Source: Chirona hameri
Taxonomy: Eukaryota; Arthropoda; Thecostraca; Balanomorpha; Balanidae
Direction: 5' to 3'
Length of the DNA stretch: 64,000 nucleotides
Assembly (NCBI GenBank): GCA_036785665.1
Contig: JAXIVJ010000621.1
Span: forward strand, 138,098 to 202,097
The position numbers were made by a program, and so were the translations under genes. Shown in pieces: positions 23,393 to 34,895 of this stretch; positions within the stretch are counted from its first letter, which is position 1, and each line of letters starts with the position of its first letter. The notes under the pieces were generated by a model. It was not told the origin of the DNA. It searched no databases and was given only the letters and a program-made list of their open reading frames with translations.

Positions 23393-23764
23393 CGTGATGA
23401 TGGTGATTGATGATGGTGATTGATGATGGTGATTGATAATGGTGATTGATAATGGTGATTGATGATGGTGATTGATGATGGTGATTGATAATGGTGATTG
23501 ATGATGGTGATTGATAATGGTGATTGATAATGGTGATTGATAATGGTGATTGATGATGGTGATTTATGATGGTGATTGATGATGGTGATTTATGATGGTG
23601 ATTGATAATGGTGATTTATGATGGTGATTTATGATGGTGATTGATGATGGTGATTTATGATGGTGATTGATAATGGTGATTGATAATGGTGATTGATAAT
23701 GGTGATTGATGATGGTGATTTATGATGGGGATTGATAATGGTGATTGATGATGGTGATTGATGA
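23393..23764. repeat. 13-bp tandem repeat (GATGATGGTGATT)n
   Basis: About 28 units with GATAATGG and TTATGATGG variants. Confidence 0.95.
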
Positions 23765-23918
23765 ATTAGTAATAGCATAGCAAAATAATTACCAAATTTA
23801 ATTTTCCGGGGAATGCGGGCTCCTTTCACTGTGATTAAGCTCGTTTCTTTTTATGCCGTAACTAGCCTCTTTTGTATACATTATTCGCCAGAGTTAAATG
23901 AAGAGCATAAGTTCCCGA

Positions 23919-24215
23919 GCCTCATATCCGCCGTTCCCGAGCCTCGTATCCGCCGTTCCTGAGCCTCATATCCGCCGTTCCCGAGCCTCATATCCGCCGT
24001 TCCTGAGCCTCATATCTTTGGGCTTCCGCCGAAGCCAAAGTGTCACTATCTCGGCCACCAATCCAAATCAACTGTCGGCCACCAATCCAATCAGCTGTCA
24101 GCCACTAATCCAATCAGCTGTCGGACACCAATCCAATCAGCTGTCGGCCACCAATCCAACCAACTGTTGGCCACCAATCCAATCAGTTGTCGGCCACCAA
24201 TCCAATCAGCTGTCA
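23919..24215. repeat. Two short arrays: 21-bp x5, then 23-bp x7
   Basis: 23919-24015 repeats CGAGCCTCATATCCGCCGTTC; 24046-24215 repeats GGCCACCAATCCAATCAGCT plus GTC. Confidence 0.9.
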
Positions 24216-24242
24216 GACAGCTGTTGTTCTGCTCGGGTGGAG

Positions 24243-24908
24243 TGGAGCCACACCACACCACACCACACCACACCACACCACACCACACCACACCACACCA
24301 CACCACACCACACCACACCACACCACACAACACAACACAACACTACACCACACCACAGCACACCACACCACACCACACTACAATACACCACACCACACCA
24401 CAACACCACACAGAACACCACACCACACCACACCACACCACACCACACCACACCACACCACACCACACCACACCACACCACACCACACCACACCACACCA
24501 CACCACACCACACCACACCACACCACACCACACCACACCACACCACACCACACAACACAACACTACACCACACCACAGCACACCACACCACACCACACTA
24601 CAATACACCACACCACACCACAACACCACACAGAACACCACACCACACCACACCACACCACACCACACCACACCACACCACACCACACCACACCACACCA
24701 CACCACACCACACCACACCACACCACACCACACCACACCACACCACACAACACAACACAACACAACACAACACAACACAACACAACACAACACAACACAA
24801 CACCACACCACACCACTCCACACCACACCACACCACACCACACCACACACACCACACCACACCACACCACACCACACCACACCACACCACACCACACCAC
24901 ACCACACC
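24243..24908. repeat. Pentanucleotide repeat (ACACC)n, about 130 units
   Basis: Nearly pure ACACC interrupted by ACAAC blocks. One interrupted block (CACAACACAACACTACACC through CACACAGAACACC) occurs twice, near 24325 and near 24560, so the array grew partly by block duplication. All long ORFs here on both strands are repeat artefacts. Confidence 0.97.
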
Positions 24909-26109
24909 ACGTCACAGGTCAGGTCAATTACAAAATGTTTCACCGTGTCAAAAGGTCTCGATGGATTGAATTGTCGCGCAAAATTGCGATATTAAACGCA
25001 TAAACAGTCGATAAATCGGTATGATTCGTGTGTCTGACACTTCTAAGCACCATTCTAAGCTATTTATGACCCTGGGTCAGGTCAAGGTCATCCGAGGTCA
25101 CGAGGTCAAACTGCAGATTACGGTCATTAGGCGTTGTAACACATGTTTATAGGTTTGTTTTTCGTCTAGAACGCAACAAATGACCTTAGAACATTGCTTG
25201 TTCAGTATAAATATAAGTAGAAAGCAAAAACGGAAATGCATTTTTTTATGCATAGTAGCTGTGAGAGGTGAGAGGTGCTGTGCTGTGTGCTGTGAGAGGT
25301 GGTCGATTTTTGTCATTTATAGGTCATACGTCAGTCATTTTTGAAGATATCGACTTCAAATTTGGTACACATATTCACTGAACACGTCTCAATCACACTT
25401 ATTCCGGTTTTTGGATAATTATGATATTTTTGTAAACATTTTCTATAAAAAACAATTGTATTTGGATTTCTCAAAATTTTGAATAAAAAATCAACTAAAA
25501 AATCCGAGATGGCAGTTTGATAGCCCGGTCTATTGTCAGTAATTTGATCTAAGACAATTTATTTTATCTTAAACATTGTACCTTTGACGGCGTTTTCCGA
25601 AAACCATTATTTTTTCAACAAAAACCGAAGAACATGACGTCACTATGACGTCATTCCCGGTTGACCTATCACAACCTCATATTTCGACTTGGGCTAACAT
25701 GTGTATAATTGATGTGAGAGAAGGTATTGAGATTGGTGACGATACTGGTGTTGGTTTAGAAGTTATTACAAAATAACGAAAAGGGGGAGGCAACCCCCCC
25801 CCCCCCCCCCCCCCAGTAAGTCGCCGGTTAAATAAAACACCCATTCTCAGCTATGTTTGGCAGAGCACTGGTCCAGGCCAAGCTTGAGCTGTATGGGAAC
25901 AAGCATTTTCATTCAATACTGTGCCATGATTTTGTGTTTGTTTTAAGGGTTAACTCAGAAATTTGTCATTTCAAATGTGTGTCAACAGTTCATGAACAGT
26001 GAGCAGGAAGATGCAAGTTTGGTTTGGTGCTGTCCCAAAAAAGAATGGCTTAATACAGTGACAAGTTCTACATCAAATGAACAAATAATTCAAAGGAATG
26101 GCACTGACA
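24909..26109. other. Unassigned sequence with AGGTCA-rich stretch
   Basis: 25070-25110 contains GGTCAGGTCAAGGTCATCC and further AGGTCA copies, similar to the TTAA-element interiors. A poly(C) run at about 25794-25814 is followed by GGTTAA. This may be a decayed TTAA-type element, but I could not find a matching left end. No exon seen. Confidence 0.4.
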
Positions 26110-26111
26110 TA

Positions 26112-26383
26112 TAGAGCCCTTCTTGGAATGGGAATCACCATGGAACCCATGGAATGGGATGGAAATGGGTGGGAATGGGTCCATTTTTGTAAATGTAACG
26201 GGTTGGAACGGGTTTGGGACAGACTATATCATTTTTTAGCACCGCAAAAAGTGAAATATGCTGAAACGGGTGGGAATGGGAGCCCCATCAATTATGAATT
26301 CGGATTTGGATTTGGATTGGAACGGCTTTGGGTGTGGCTGAATGGGTTGGAATGGGATGTGGGCTGAAAATGTGTCCCATGAA
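26112..26383. mobile_element. 270-bp MITE with TAGAGCCCTTC ends
   Basis: Begins TAGAGCCCTTCTTGG and ends with the complement of TAGAGCCCTTCATGG. The interior is rich in GGAATGGGA and GGGTGGGAATGG. Non-coding. Confidence 0.75.
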
Positions 26384-27142
26384 GGGCTCTACTGATATAC
26401 ACAGTTGTGCTTATCACTGAGTTGCATTCCAATAACAGCTAAGATATATTAGCAAACTTATTTGCAATGTTCCAAGGCAAATTCATGAACTCACCAACTG
26501 AAGTTGCTGAGAATTTGCTTAATGTTGATGTGAGAAGATTCCTTTATCACTCCAGTTAACCAGACTTCTCGTAAATAAGCTTCTAATAAATACTTCAACT
26601 TGCACCTCAAATATAACAATTAGTTCCAGCAAGCATGTTATACAAATAACATATGAACACCCCACACACGTTTGCGTTGCTCGGCCTTTGGGGCCCATAC
26701 GTTGCATGTTTACATCAATCGACTGGCAGCTTGCGAACGAGAGCCAAATTTGAAGGAAATTTCGTAGTGGTGAAGGTGTCACATTGTCACCTTGTGACAA
26801 TCGATGTCTGCGAACTTTGTGAATGTCACAATGTTGAAGGAATTGGCCCACTGACCGTGTGCGTAAGATTATGCAGCGTTCAGCATCGAGTTTTGGCTGA
26901 GTTTTGGCACCGTAGGGAATTCCTTTACCATTCGCGTAGCTGAGATTTAATATATCTTGGCCCCAAAAATACTTAGTTTTCACCAATAGTCATCGATTAG
27001 TGACCTAATCACAACATTTTGTGAAAAATAACTATATTGCCATCTGATCACTTTTTCATTGAAATTTGTCACAAAATCCCATCGTTTTGGCGAAAACTGT
27101 CACCTTCGCACGTGGGCGAGTGCGTATCATTGTGCACCTCTG
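26384..27142. other. Unassigned sequence
   Basis: Contains a minus-strand ORF of 155 codons with no recognisable domain and unremarkable composition. No splice-supported exon or transposon end was seen. Confidence 0.35.
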
Positions 27143-27552
27143 GGGCTGATTGAACAGTGCAGCTTCGTGCCAACTGGAGTTGGGCACAAAGCCTCGCTTT
27201 CTTCACGCAGAGATTAAATCAGGCCACAGCTCAGGACACAAAGTTCATATACTTGGCCATTGAGTGCCTGGTGTGTCCACAGGGCACATGAGCCCTGTGG
27301 ACATCTTCATCTGCAGATGAATGCTGGGCCGCTGGCATATTTTTTGGACAATTGATGATGTTCGACCAAAACAGAATGATTCTTTGCGCAATGAATGATT
27401 CAATCACCCTATTTTCTCTGTATGAATGATTCCATGAGTGACTCAAAACAGGTTTGCGCATGAGGTGAATCGGTTCATGAGTGATTCATTTGAAATAAGA
27501 ATGATTCAATCAAAGCTAGCCGATTCACATTGAATCGTTGACAGGTCTGTTT
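27143..27552. mobile_element. Partial hAT-like element copy
   Basis: About 400 bases nearly the same as 31134-31513: both start GGGCTGATTGAACAGTG, share GCACAAAGCCTCGCTTTCTT and end GATTCACATTGAATCRTTGACARGTCTG. The left part of the element is missing, so this is a truncated relative of 30327-31513. Confidence 0.75.
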
Positions 27553-28064
27553 CAGTGTCATCTAATTGCACATTATATGACCTCCTAATTTGGACTCTCA
27601 TATTTGGAGTAACTTTCCAATACCTCGAACCGCGTCTGGATGAAGTGACTCCCGCAATAGCTATTTGATTCCAACATGCGGAGCCTTTAAACCACTACCG
27701 TTTCATTTGACTCTTTCCAGTGTTAATCACCAGTGTCGTTCTGATGGGGGGTCAGTGTCATTTTTGATTGAAACAACATCCGATTGAAAAAATATGTTGA
27801 GTGTTTTACCCAAGGGGGTGTCATCCCTTCAGCGGCCATAGGCTCGGTGAACCTCTCTGACGTCACAACCTTTGGCCAATGGGATGGCGCCACGTAGGGC
27901 TGTGACGGCTGCGGCAATTAAAGCGCACGGAACGGCTGCAAACGCAGAGAAGACTTCGTTGGCTGCTTAAAAATGTGATTGCAAGATGGCAGTTTGTGCT
28001 TGTCTGACAGTTGTATTGTCTGATAGTTAATGACAGCTTAATTTACTTTTTTGCATTGACAATC

Positions 28065-28336
28065 ATGCCGAAATGTGCAATGGCGCGGTGCACTTCAAGC
28101 ATCAAGAAGCACTGTTCTGTGTCATTTTTTTATTATCCTGAAGACCGGAAGACTAGGGCAGAGTGGATTCGCGTTTGTGCCAGAGAAGAATACTTTAAAT
28201 TTAAACATGCAACCGTTTATGAATCATTTGAAAGAGAGTGACTTCACACCAACTTGCCTGCTAAAGAGATCCATGGGTATATCCCGTAGGATGTTCCTCG
28301 TTGACGGAGCGAGTCCACTATGCAGTTTTCCTCGAG
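28065..28336 (+). pseudogene. Decayed THAP-domain exon of a P-element-like transposase
   Basis: Starts ATG with MPKCAMARCTSS, then SFFYYPEDRKTRAEWIRVC, matching the start of a THAP zinc-finger DNA-binding domain (M-P-x-C, C, SFF.FP, W). The later Cys and His of the C2CH set are lost: the Cys codon has become Tyr and the His codon falls in an apparent 2-base deletion near 28228, which shifts the frame. After the shift the sequence continues ESDFTPTCLLKRSMGISRR, as THAP domains do after the His-Phe. It ends at a good donor, GAG|GTAAGT. THAP domains head P-element transposases and THAP9. Neighbouring C-terminal remains at 30241-32010 support that origin. Confidence 0.75.
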
Positions 28337-29027
28337 GTAAGTTACATTCTCATATTTAAGTGTTTGAAAATGATGTGCATTATATAGTGGAAATAATACA
28401 AGCAATAGGAAATATATTGACAGTCGAGGTCAACATGCGAGGAATATATCGCAGAATAACTCGCGACACAATGTATGTAGCACTTCCCAATAACAGGCAC
28501 CAAATAGGCGTTTAATTGCATCAGCGTATGACATAAGGTTTGGTCACACACTCCAATGCCGAACCTCAAACACATTGTCGTTGTCACATTGTCACCAGCA
28601 TCATCATTGTATTTACTTTCACTGTCTTATTGCTGCATACGTCAACCTAACATTTACTTATGTGCCAATACACCTAACGTAACATAGCAAACGTTGATCA
28701 TTACCTCCACTCTATTAATAGCCTGAGTCTAATTACATGTAATTCTTATCCTTTTCAGGGGAGGGGGATAATTTATTCATTTCCGTGAGTTTGCATGTAA
28801 TTAGGTCCTGGAATACCTACCCATCTGCAGCAGCTATGCATACCTGCAGCTTATATTATGCCGCAGAACATCACTTCAATGAGGGAAATCTACCCTGCCG
28901 CTGCTGCCTTGTAGCTATAAAATATATTTTTGGATCAGGGGCGGCGCCACGGGGGGGGGGGGGGCAGAGGGGGCAGTCGCTCCCTTGTCGGGCAGGAGGG
29001 GGGCAAACATAGTTTTGCCCCTATCAT

Positions 29028-29620
29028 TTAACCCTCGCCCCGGTGGGGGGGTCATTTTGACCCCAAATCCCTGAGGTTTTACGGGAATAGCGGGAAAACG
29101 GCGGCTGGCAGCGCAGCCAAATTTGGTACAGCTATTTGGGAATCACTTATCCACATTTTGTGAAAGTGTTGACGTCAGGTGTTCTCAGGTCAGTTCACCA
29201 GGTCACCTCAAGTGACCTTACCTCCAAAAAATATGTGTGGTCGTGCCTATGCCACAGTCTTTGTCCGAGAGATTTGAAATTTGCAGGATTTCATAAGATC
29301 ATAAGTACCTACAATTCGTTTATCTCGGATATGTTGTATCAGTGACCTATGGTCAGGTCAATTTCCTGACCTCCCCATTATAAGTGAATGGGCAAATATA
29401 CAAATGCTTCCTATTCAGAGAATATGCGTAGGATGTGGCTAATTCTTTCAGAATCGTGTTATTTTAGCTCATTCTTCATAACCCAGGTGCAATTGTTGCT
29501 TCCTATTAAGATAATATGCATTGGATCTGGCTAATTCTGTCAGAATCGTGCTATTTTAGCTCATTCTTCATAACCCAGGTGCAATTGTTGCTCAGTCTGA
29601 GGTCATCTGAGGTCATCAGC
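29028..29620. mobile_element. Fragment of TTAA-type element
   Basis: TTTAACCCTCGCCCCGGTGG marks a left end at a TTAA. The interior (TTGGTACAGC, CAGGTCACCTCAAGTGACC, ACCTCCAAAAAATATGTGTG) is the reverse of the right part of 10004-11191. It contains a repeated TGGCTAATTCTNTCAGAATC pair (about 29440 and 29530). I did not find a right end. Just before, at 28938, CAGGGGCGGCGCCACGG looks like a truncated hAT end. Confidence 0.55.
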
Positions 29621-30326
29621 ACTTTTTTGTGAACAACTCTTGATAGAATAAAGATAGAGACGTGCAGATGACACCACTGTATTGGTCTCGTCGAGTCACG
29701 TCGCCCCATAAGCAACATGACCCAACTGTGTCACTAAATGACACTGTTACTAAAACTAAATGACATTGATACCTTGTCCTAATTACTCTTTCCCTTTTAG
29801 CTATACCTACCCTATATACCCTTTCCTCTTTACCCTTACCGTTTCCTAATTAATTGTTTCACATCTTTCTTGGAAGTTAATGTCTTCATGAAACCTGGTC
29901 AAGCTCTGATTGGCAATTTCTGGCACCTACCATGACTTAAGCTTTTCACTTATTTCTATCCACACTTACTCAGCTGCAATCCCTGGGTTTCTTTGTCACC
30001 CATCCGAAAATACCTTCTGCCGCCACTGCCTAAGGGTGCCTTCATTTCCAGAGTACTCATTTCCAAAGTTAAAAATTACTCATTTTACCCGGAGACATTA
30101 ACCCATGACTACAGTTTGGTCTGGCCGGGCAACAATCACTTCGTAATACATTATTGCACGGCATCAATTATTGCATTATTGCACTTCTGTTTATCATCTT
30201 GGTGACATCAAACGAGCAACATTTCTGGTGCATATTTCAGGTGGAGGCCACGGGCCAACTGGATGCAGCCATGGAACAGGCAGAGGTTGAAGAGTCACAT
30301 GCTGTAACGGCAGGTCCTCTTCCAGT

Positions 30327-31513
30327 CAGACTTGTCAATGATTCATATTTGTCATGAGTCGATTCACAGTGATTCACGGACCATAATGAATAATGATTCA
30401 ATCATGATTAAATCACTCAACATTACCATAATGAATGATTCAATCATGATTAAATCACTCAACATTACCATAATGAATGATTCAATCATGATTCAATCAC
30501 TCAACATTAACATAATGAATGATTCAATCTTGATTCAATCACTCAACATTAAAGGGAAGTGTCGACTCCTTTGTCTAACTCCTTTGATTTTGAATGTGCG
30601 ACTCTAAGATTTTACCAGAATGATCACTAGGATCTATCTATGTACCAATGTTGAAGTCAATCCAAATAGTCCGCGTATGTATTTCCGAATGTGAATGTGA
30701 ATGTGAGCCAATTGGACAGGCGTGTTGTTTGTTTTGATTATAAAATTATATTGATAATATTTATTATAATTGCAAATTCCAAGTTCCAAAAGCATTAATG
30801 ACTTTACGTTTCACTTTTTACGCGAATAGAATATTTATTTTGATTTTGCATTAGGTATTATTTTTTATAAAGCATGATGTGGAATAAAGCGGCGCCGATG
30901 CGACAGTGATATTTGGGACATGCGGAGGTCATGCAAATGTTTGTTTATGATTTAGTTTTTGATATGGCATAGCCTAGAAATTAGGAAAAGGTGGGTACCT
31001 TTTGATAATTTTTCGTGTGAAAAAGGTGTGCGTGTACTGTGTGGTTTATGAACCAAAGTATGAGTTAGTTACCTTTTCTAAGTGTTTAGGTACCTACTCC
31101 TAACCCTACCAGTTCCAAGGTATTCACCTAGTTAGGGCTGATTGAACAGTGGCTTTGTGCCCACTGGAGTTGGACACAAAGCCTCGCTTTCTTTACGCAT
31201 AGATGAATTACAGGCTACAGCTCAGGACACAGAGTTCATATAATTGGCCATTAAGTGCCTGGTTTGTCCACAGGGCCCAGATGAATGCTGGGCCGCTGGC
31301 ATATTTTGTGGACAGTTTATGCTGTTCGACCAAAAAAGAATGATTCTTTGAGCAATGAATGATTCAATCAGCCTATTTTCTCTGTATGAATGATTCAATC
31401 AGTGACTCACAACAGGTTTGCGCATGAGGTGAATCGATTCATGAGTCATTCATTTGAAATAAGAATGATTCAATCAAAAGTAGTCGATTCACATTGAATC
31501 ATTGACAAGTCTG
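30327..31513. mobile_element. 1,187-bp hAT non-autonomous element with perfect 8-bp target duplication
   Basis: Left end CAGACTTGTCAATGATTCA; the right end is the complement of the same sequence. CTTCCAGT is duplicated exactly at 30319-30326 and 31514-31521. CAG ends and an 8-base duplication define a hAT insertion. No transposase ORF. It contains a 42-bp array (30384-30552) and many GATTCA/TGAATC motifs near both ends, typical of subterminal transposase-binding repeats. Confidence 0.9.
30384..30552. repeat. 42-bp tandem repeat within the hAT element
   Basis: Four copies of ATAATGAATGATTCAATCAT, GATTAAATCACTCAACATTA, CC. The GATTCAATCA core equals the subterminal motif at the other end of the element. 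Confidence 0.9.
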
Positions 31514-31722
31514 CTTCCAGTCCACCCTGGTCCTGCGAGCACAAACGCAGGGCAACCGGCGAATTCAGCAGATACAGCAGATAACAGGACCTTGCACAAC
31601 CCCCAGATCGAGTCTCTGGCATTTGTAGCCGGCTATGTCGCCTACAAATGCCGACACATTGATCCGACCCTAGGTCTAAGGTCACCCAGGCTCTGAACTG
31701 CAAACGACCTCACGGGTTCCAG

Positions 31723-31762
31723 ATGCATGGGTGCATGTTGTAAACAACATGCACCCATGCAT
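31723..31762. repeat. Perfect 19-bp-arm palindrome
   Basis: ATGCATGGGTGCATGTTGT and its exact complement, separated by two bases. It lies inside the P-element-like coding remnant, just after the frame stops, so it may be an inserted or duplicated segment that helped break the gene. Confidence 0.9.
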
Positions 31763-32069
31763 GCCTTGTTTGCTCCATCCGAGCGCTGGATGGCCATGGT
31801 GGAAACGTTCGATGTTGTGTTCAGTGCTGTGATGGGATGCAGCGCAGGCTGTCAGACGGGCTGATCGTAAGACGGCTGATAACAGCTCTTCTGCACCAGG
31901 AACCGAACTTAAACGCGAAGATGGCCAGGAAGCTGGTAACAACACGCCTTTGCATTAGGTTGAAATGCCTCAACAAGGGTAAACTAGAAAACACTTCGAG
32001 ACGGCTCAGTCAAAATCAGTTAAAATGTCATTGTCGCAGCACACGGCAGTGATGCCAAATCTCAGAAAT

Positions 32070-32250
32070 CCGTCTGCACTGTGACTGGATGGTGGTGGAT
32101 AGATCTTGTGGTGAAACTGCTGGTGATGTGTGTGTGGTGATGGAAGGACTCCTAGTCTTGTGGTGCCGCTGCTGGGGATACGTGTACGGTGATGGGAGCA
32201 CTCGGTCTCGTGGTGCCACTGCTGGTGATATGTGTGCGGTGAAATGCCAT
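32070..32250. repeat. About 60-bp imperfect repeat, three copies
   Basis: Copies share TCTYGTGGTGCCRCTGCTGG and TGTGYGGTGATGG. The rest of 32011-33094 shows no exon that I can support. Confidence 0.75.
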
Positions 32251-33094
32251 GTTGGATGATGATTGGGTGAACGCTCCTCGGCTTTTACGTTTTCTGACAA
32301 ATATGTGTCGATCATACATTCGCTATCTGTGTGATGCTCTGGCTCGTTGCAAAGAACATGTGTGCGCACGCACGCACACGGCATCCTTAAGCACCAATTA
32401 TTACCATCGGCTCTCAGACTCCTCCCCAAACTGCTGGTATTTAGACTAAAACCATGAAAGCGACTTTTGCTAGACTTCCGGCCGATTTCAGTCGTTTTTG
32501 GGGCAAAACCCCGATGGCCCATGCACTCCTTGGTTTCACCCCTGGCATGCACAAGCGATCTTGAGATTAAGAGCTTGTCTCTGACCAAATACGTGTTAAT
32601 ATATATCTACATCGTATCGTGTTTTTGTTGACCCTTAAATATGAATCATCACATCATCCTATCATCATAATCATGGTTATCATCCCCATCATCGTATCTG
32701 CATTAGCTTTACTATATTCCCCTGAACTGAATTAAATGTGTTGATGTGCGTGTTGGTATCACAGCAAGTTGGAAAGGCGTGCTTATTTGCACCTGGAGGA
32801 CATGGTTAAGTTGAATCACGTGCCATCGATTTCATTTTTACCATAATTCGTATACGAACCTCTATGACGTCACGCTTAGCTAAAATCGCCGGACGGTGGT
32901 ACCTAGTATATATGGCCTTGGTTTTACCTATATTTTTAACAGGAAAATTTGTTCAGATACAATATTGTATATGTACTAAGACCTCGCCTCGGTAAACATC
33001 CGCCAATGGTTGTGCACCCCTTGGCAATTCAATCTTGCTACGGCACCTGATAACAGATTAGGGCCGGCAGACGAGTTAGGCATGCATCGCGCAA

Positions 33095-33375
33095 CGCAAC
33101 TGTGGTGACAGTGACCATGTATTGAGAACCAACTCACAGATACATGCCTTATATGGGCCGAGCACAACGCAGCTGTGGCGACAGTGACCATGTATTGAGA
33201 ACTAACTCACAGATACATGCCTTATATGGGCCGAGCACAACGCAGCTGTGGCGACAGTGACCATGTATTGAGAACCAACTCACAGATACATGCCTTATAT
33301 GGGCCGTGCACAACGCAGCTGTGGCGACAGTGACCATGTATTGAGAACCAACTCACAGAGACATGCCTTATATGG
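33095..33375. repeat. 73-bp tandem repeat, four copies
   Basis: Unit begins TGGCGACAGTGACCATGTAT, then TGAGAACCAACTCACAGATA, CATGCCTTATATGGGCCGAG, CACAACGCAGCTG. ORFs in it on both strands repeat every 73 bases in shifting frame. The following 33376-34107 is probably the 3' side of the SLC34 gene; no AATAAA in minus orientation was found. Confidence 0.92.
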
Positions 33376-34107
33376 GCCGCGCACCGAAGGACGGAACAAG
33401 ATCCCGGCATTTCACTTTCACTGCAGAAAGAACCCGTGTGGTTCTCAACATCGCCACAGAAACCAGCACTTGTGTTCTCCAAGCGGCGGTACAGGTCGAG
33501 GGCAGAAGAGCGCACGAGCTTTTGCGTTATACACAGTGCGTTAGTCGGGTTGTGGGGTAAGAGCTAATTACTAGATTAGTCACACAGTGCAATAAATACA
33601 TATACGCATCGGCTCACGCTCACACAATCATGCAATATAAATAGGCAACATGCGTGCCTGATAACTGTTCGTGCTTCAAATCAAATCAAATCATGCTTCA
33701 AATCAATTCAAATTAAATGTAAAATCACCGAAATAAATTGTGAATGGAATCTTTAAATGACGCTTACCAACAAACCAAATCTAAGACACATTTCGTAAAC
33801 ATAATATTTCCAGAAAATGCGAGAATTGTTGCTCTGGAGAGTCGGTCTGGTCACAATGTACAGAGAGGCTGAAATTGTTGGCAATAAGTGCACATTAAAT
33901 AATAGCACATTCCACTGACATCACTGCAGCATGTCCACTCCTTGCTCCTAGGACAGTGAGCAACATCACAAACTTTCCAGTCATGCCTGTTTGTACGTTC
34001 GACAGGAGGTGGCACTGACTCGCTTCCTGCTGCTTTCACCCTCTACCATCCATTGCCAAGGAGACCAGAGACGAGGCTCAGTTCTTCAGGTTCAGCCTGC
34101 AGGCGTA

Positions 34108-34895
34108 TTAGGCCATCTCATCCGCCTGCACAGCCGGGTTATCCCTGCCTCTGAACTCCGCCTGCGCCTCCTTTTTCTCCCGCGCGACGCTGTCGTCTTC
34201 CGCCTCCGTCTCCATGGCAACGGCGCCGCAGCAGCAGCGCGACGTCATAGCTCCCACCAGCCTATCATAGGGCTCGAGACTGCGCAGTGGCGCCGGCAGG
34301 AACGCCCAGCTGCGCAGAGGTACCGGCAGGAACGCCGGCGCGCGCCGCTGCAGCAGCGTTACCACGGCAACGAACGCTGCCGTCGTCATGACAACGGCAC
34401 AAGCGGCGTAGAACGCTCTTGGCCCGGCCATTGATAAACTGAACACCAGCGTGGGCAGAATGAGGAACATGCCGAGTAGGTACGCGACGGCGAACCACCG
34501 GTAAGTAGCCGTGACGTTCCCGAGCCCACGCGCGAGCGGCACGGGCCAGCGCAGTGCCGGAAGAGAGTAGAACACAAAGATGCCGGTCAAGTTGAAGACG
34601 AGATGCACCAGAGCGATCTGGATGCTGGGCCGGAGTGTATCACCAGAGGCGGCGAGCGCGGCCAGCAGCGCCGTCGTCGTCGTGCCGATGTTGGAGCCCA
34701 GCGTCAGCGGGTACATCCTCTCCAAGGAGATGACGCCGCATCCGACCAGCGGCGTCAGCGCTGAGGTGAAGACCGAGGAGGACTGCACCACGATGGTCAT
34801 GCCGCAGCCGACCAGCATGGCCAGGTAGCCGGTAAGCCAGCCCAGGTACGGGATGTCGGCGTTCAGAGTGGTCCGGATCACGCTGGCGATGCTCC
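34108..34895 (-). CDS. SLC34: SLC34 terminal exon (second QSSS repeat and tail)
   Basis: Acceptor CCACCTCCAG. Reads GSIASVIRTTLNADIPYLG, WLTGYLAMLVGCGMTIVVQS (QSSS complete), ERMYPLTLGSNIGTTTT, the last membrane helices, then a tail with RCCCGAVAMETEAEDD, ending ADEMA and TAA at 34108-34110. The open frame extends upstream past the splice site to 34914, so the acceptor was chosen by phase and homology. Confidence 0.96.

Larger units (their letters stand above)
30241..32010 (+). pseudogene. P-element-like transposase C-terminal exon, interrupted
   Basis: After the acceptor CATATTTCAG the frame reads VEATGQLDAAMEQAEVEES up to GPLPV, where a hAT element (30327-31513) is inserted. It resumes in the same frame at 31522 and reaches IESLAFVAGYVAYKCRHID, the conserved motif near the end of P-element/THAP9 transposases (I-A-G-Y-V-A-x-K). 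It stops at 31696. Further pieces follow in other frames: PSERWMAMVETFDVVFS (about 31775) and KLVTTRLCIRLKCLNKGKL (about 31930), the usual last helix. The catalytic core is not seen. This is a dead transposase with at least one insertion and several frameshifts. Confidence 0.7.

Noticed and set aside
1..24908. CRISPR-like direct repeats
   Set aside because: Units are contiguous with no unique spacers and the setting is eukaryotic.
23898..25003. Thr-Pro-His-His ORFs on the plus strand and Cys-Gly-Val-Val ORFs on the minus strand
   Set aside because: Translation of the (ACACC)n repeat in several frames on both strands.
25070..25110. AGGTCA cluster as a nuclear-receptor enhancer
   Set aside because: Similar AGGTCA-rich stretches occur in the TTAA-element interiors, so it is more likely transposon debris.
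26519..26986. 155-codon minus-strand ORF
   Set aside because: No domain, no splice context and an overlapping plus-strand ORF of similar quality.
32028..32588. 186-codon minus-strand ORF
   Set aside because: Overlaps the 60-bp repeat and has no recognisable domain.
33418..33553. Possible plus-strand exon (TTTCACTGCAG acceptor, GGGGTAAGAG donor, frame RTRVVLNIATETSTCV)
   Set aside because: Splice signals and an open frame exist, but no family is recognised and it lies antisense next to the SLC34 3' side; not enough to call.
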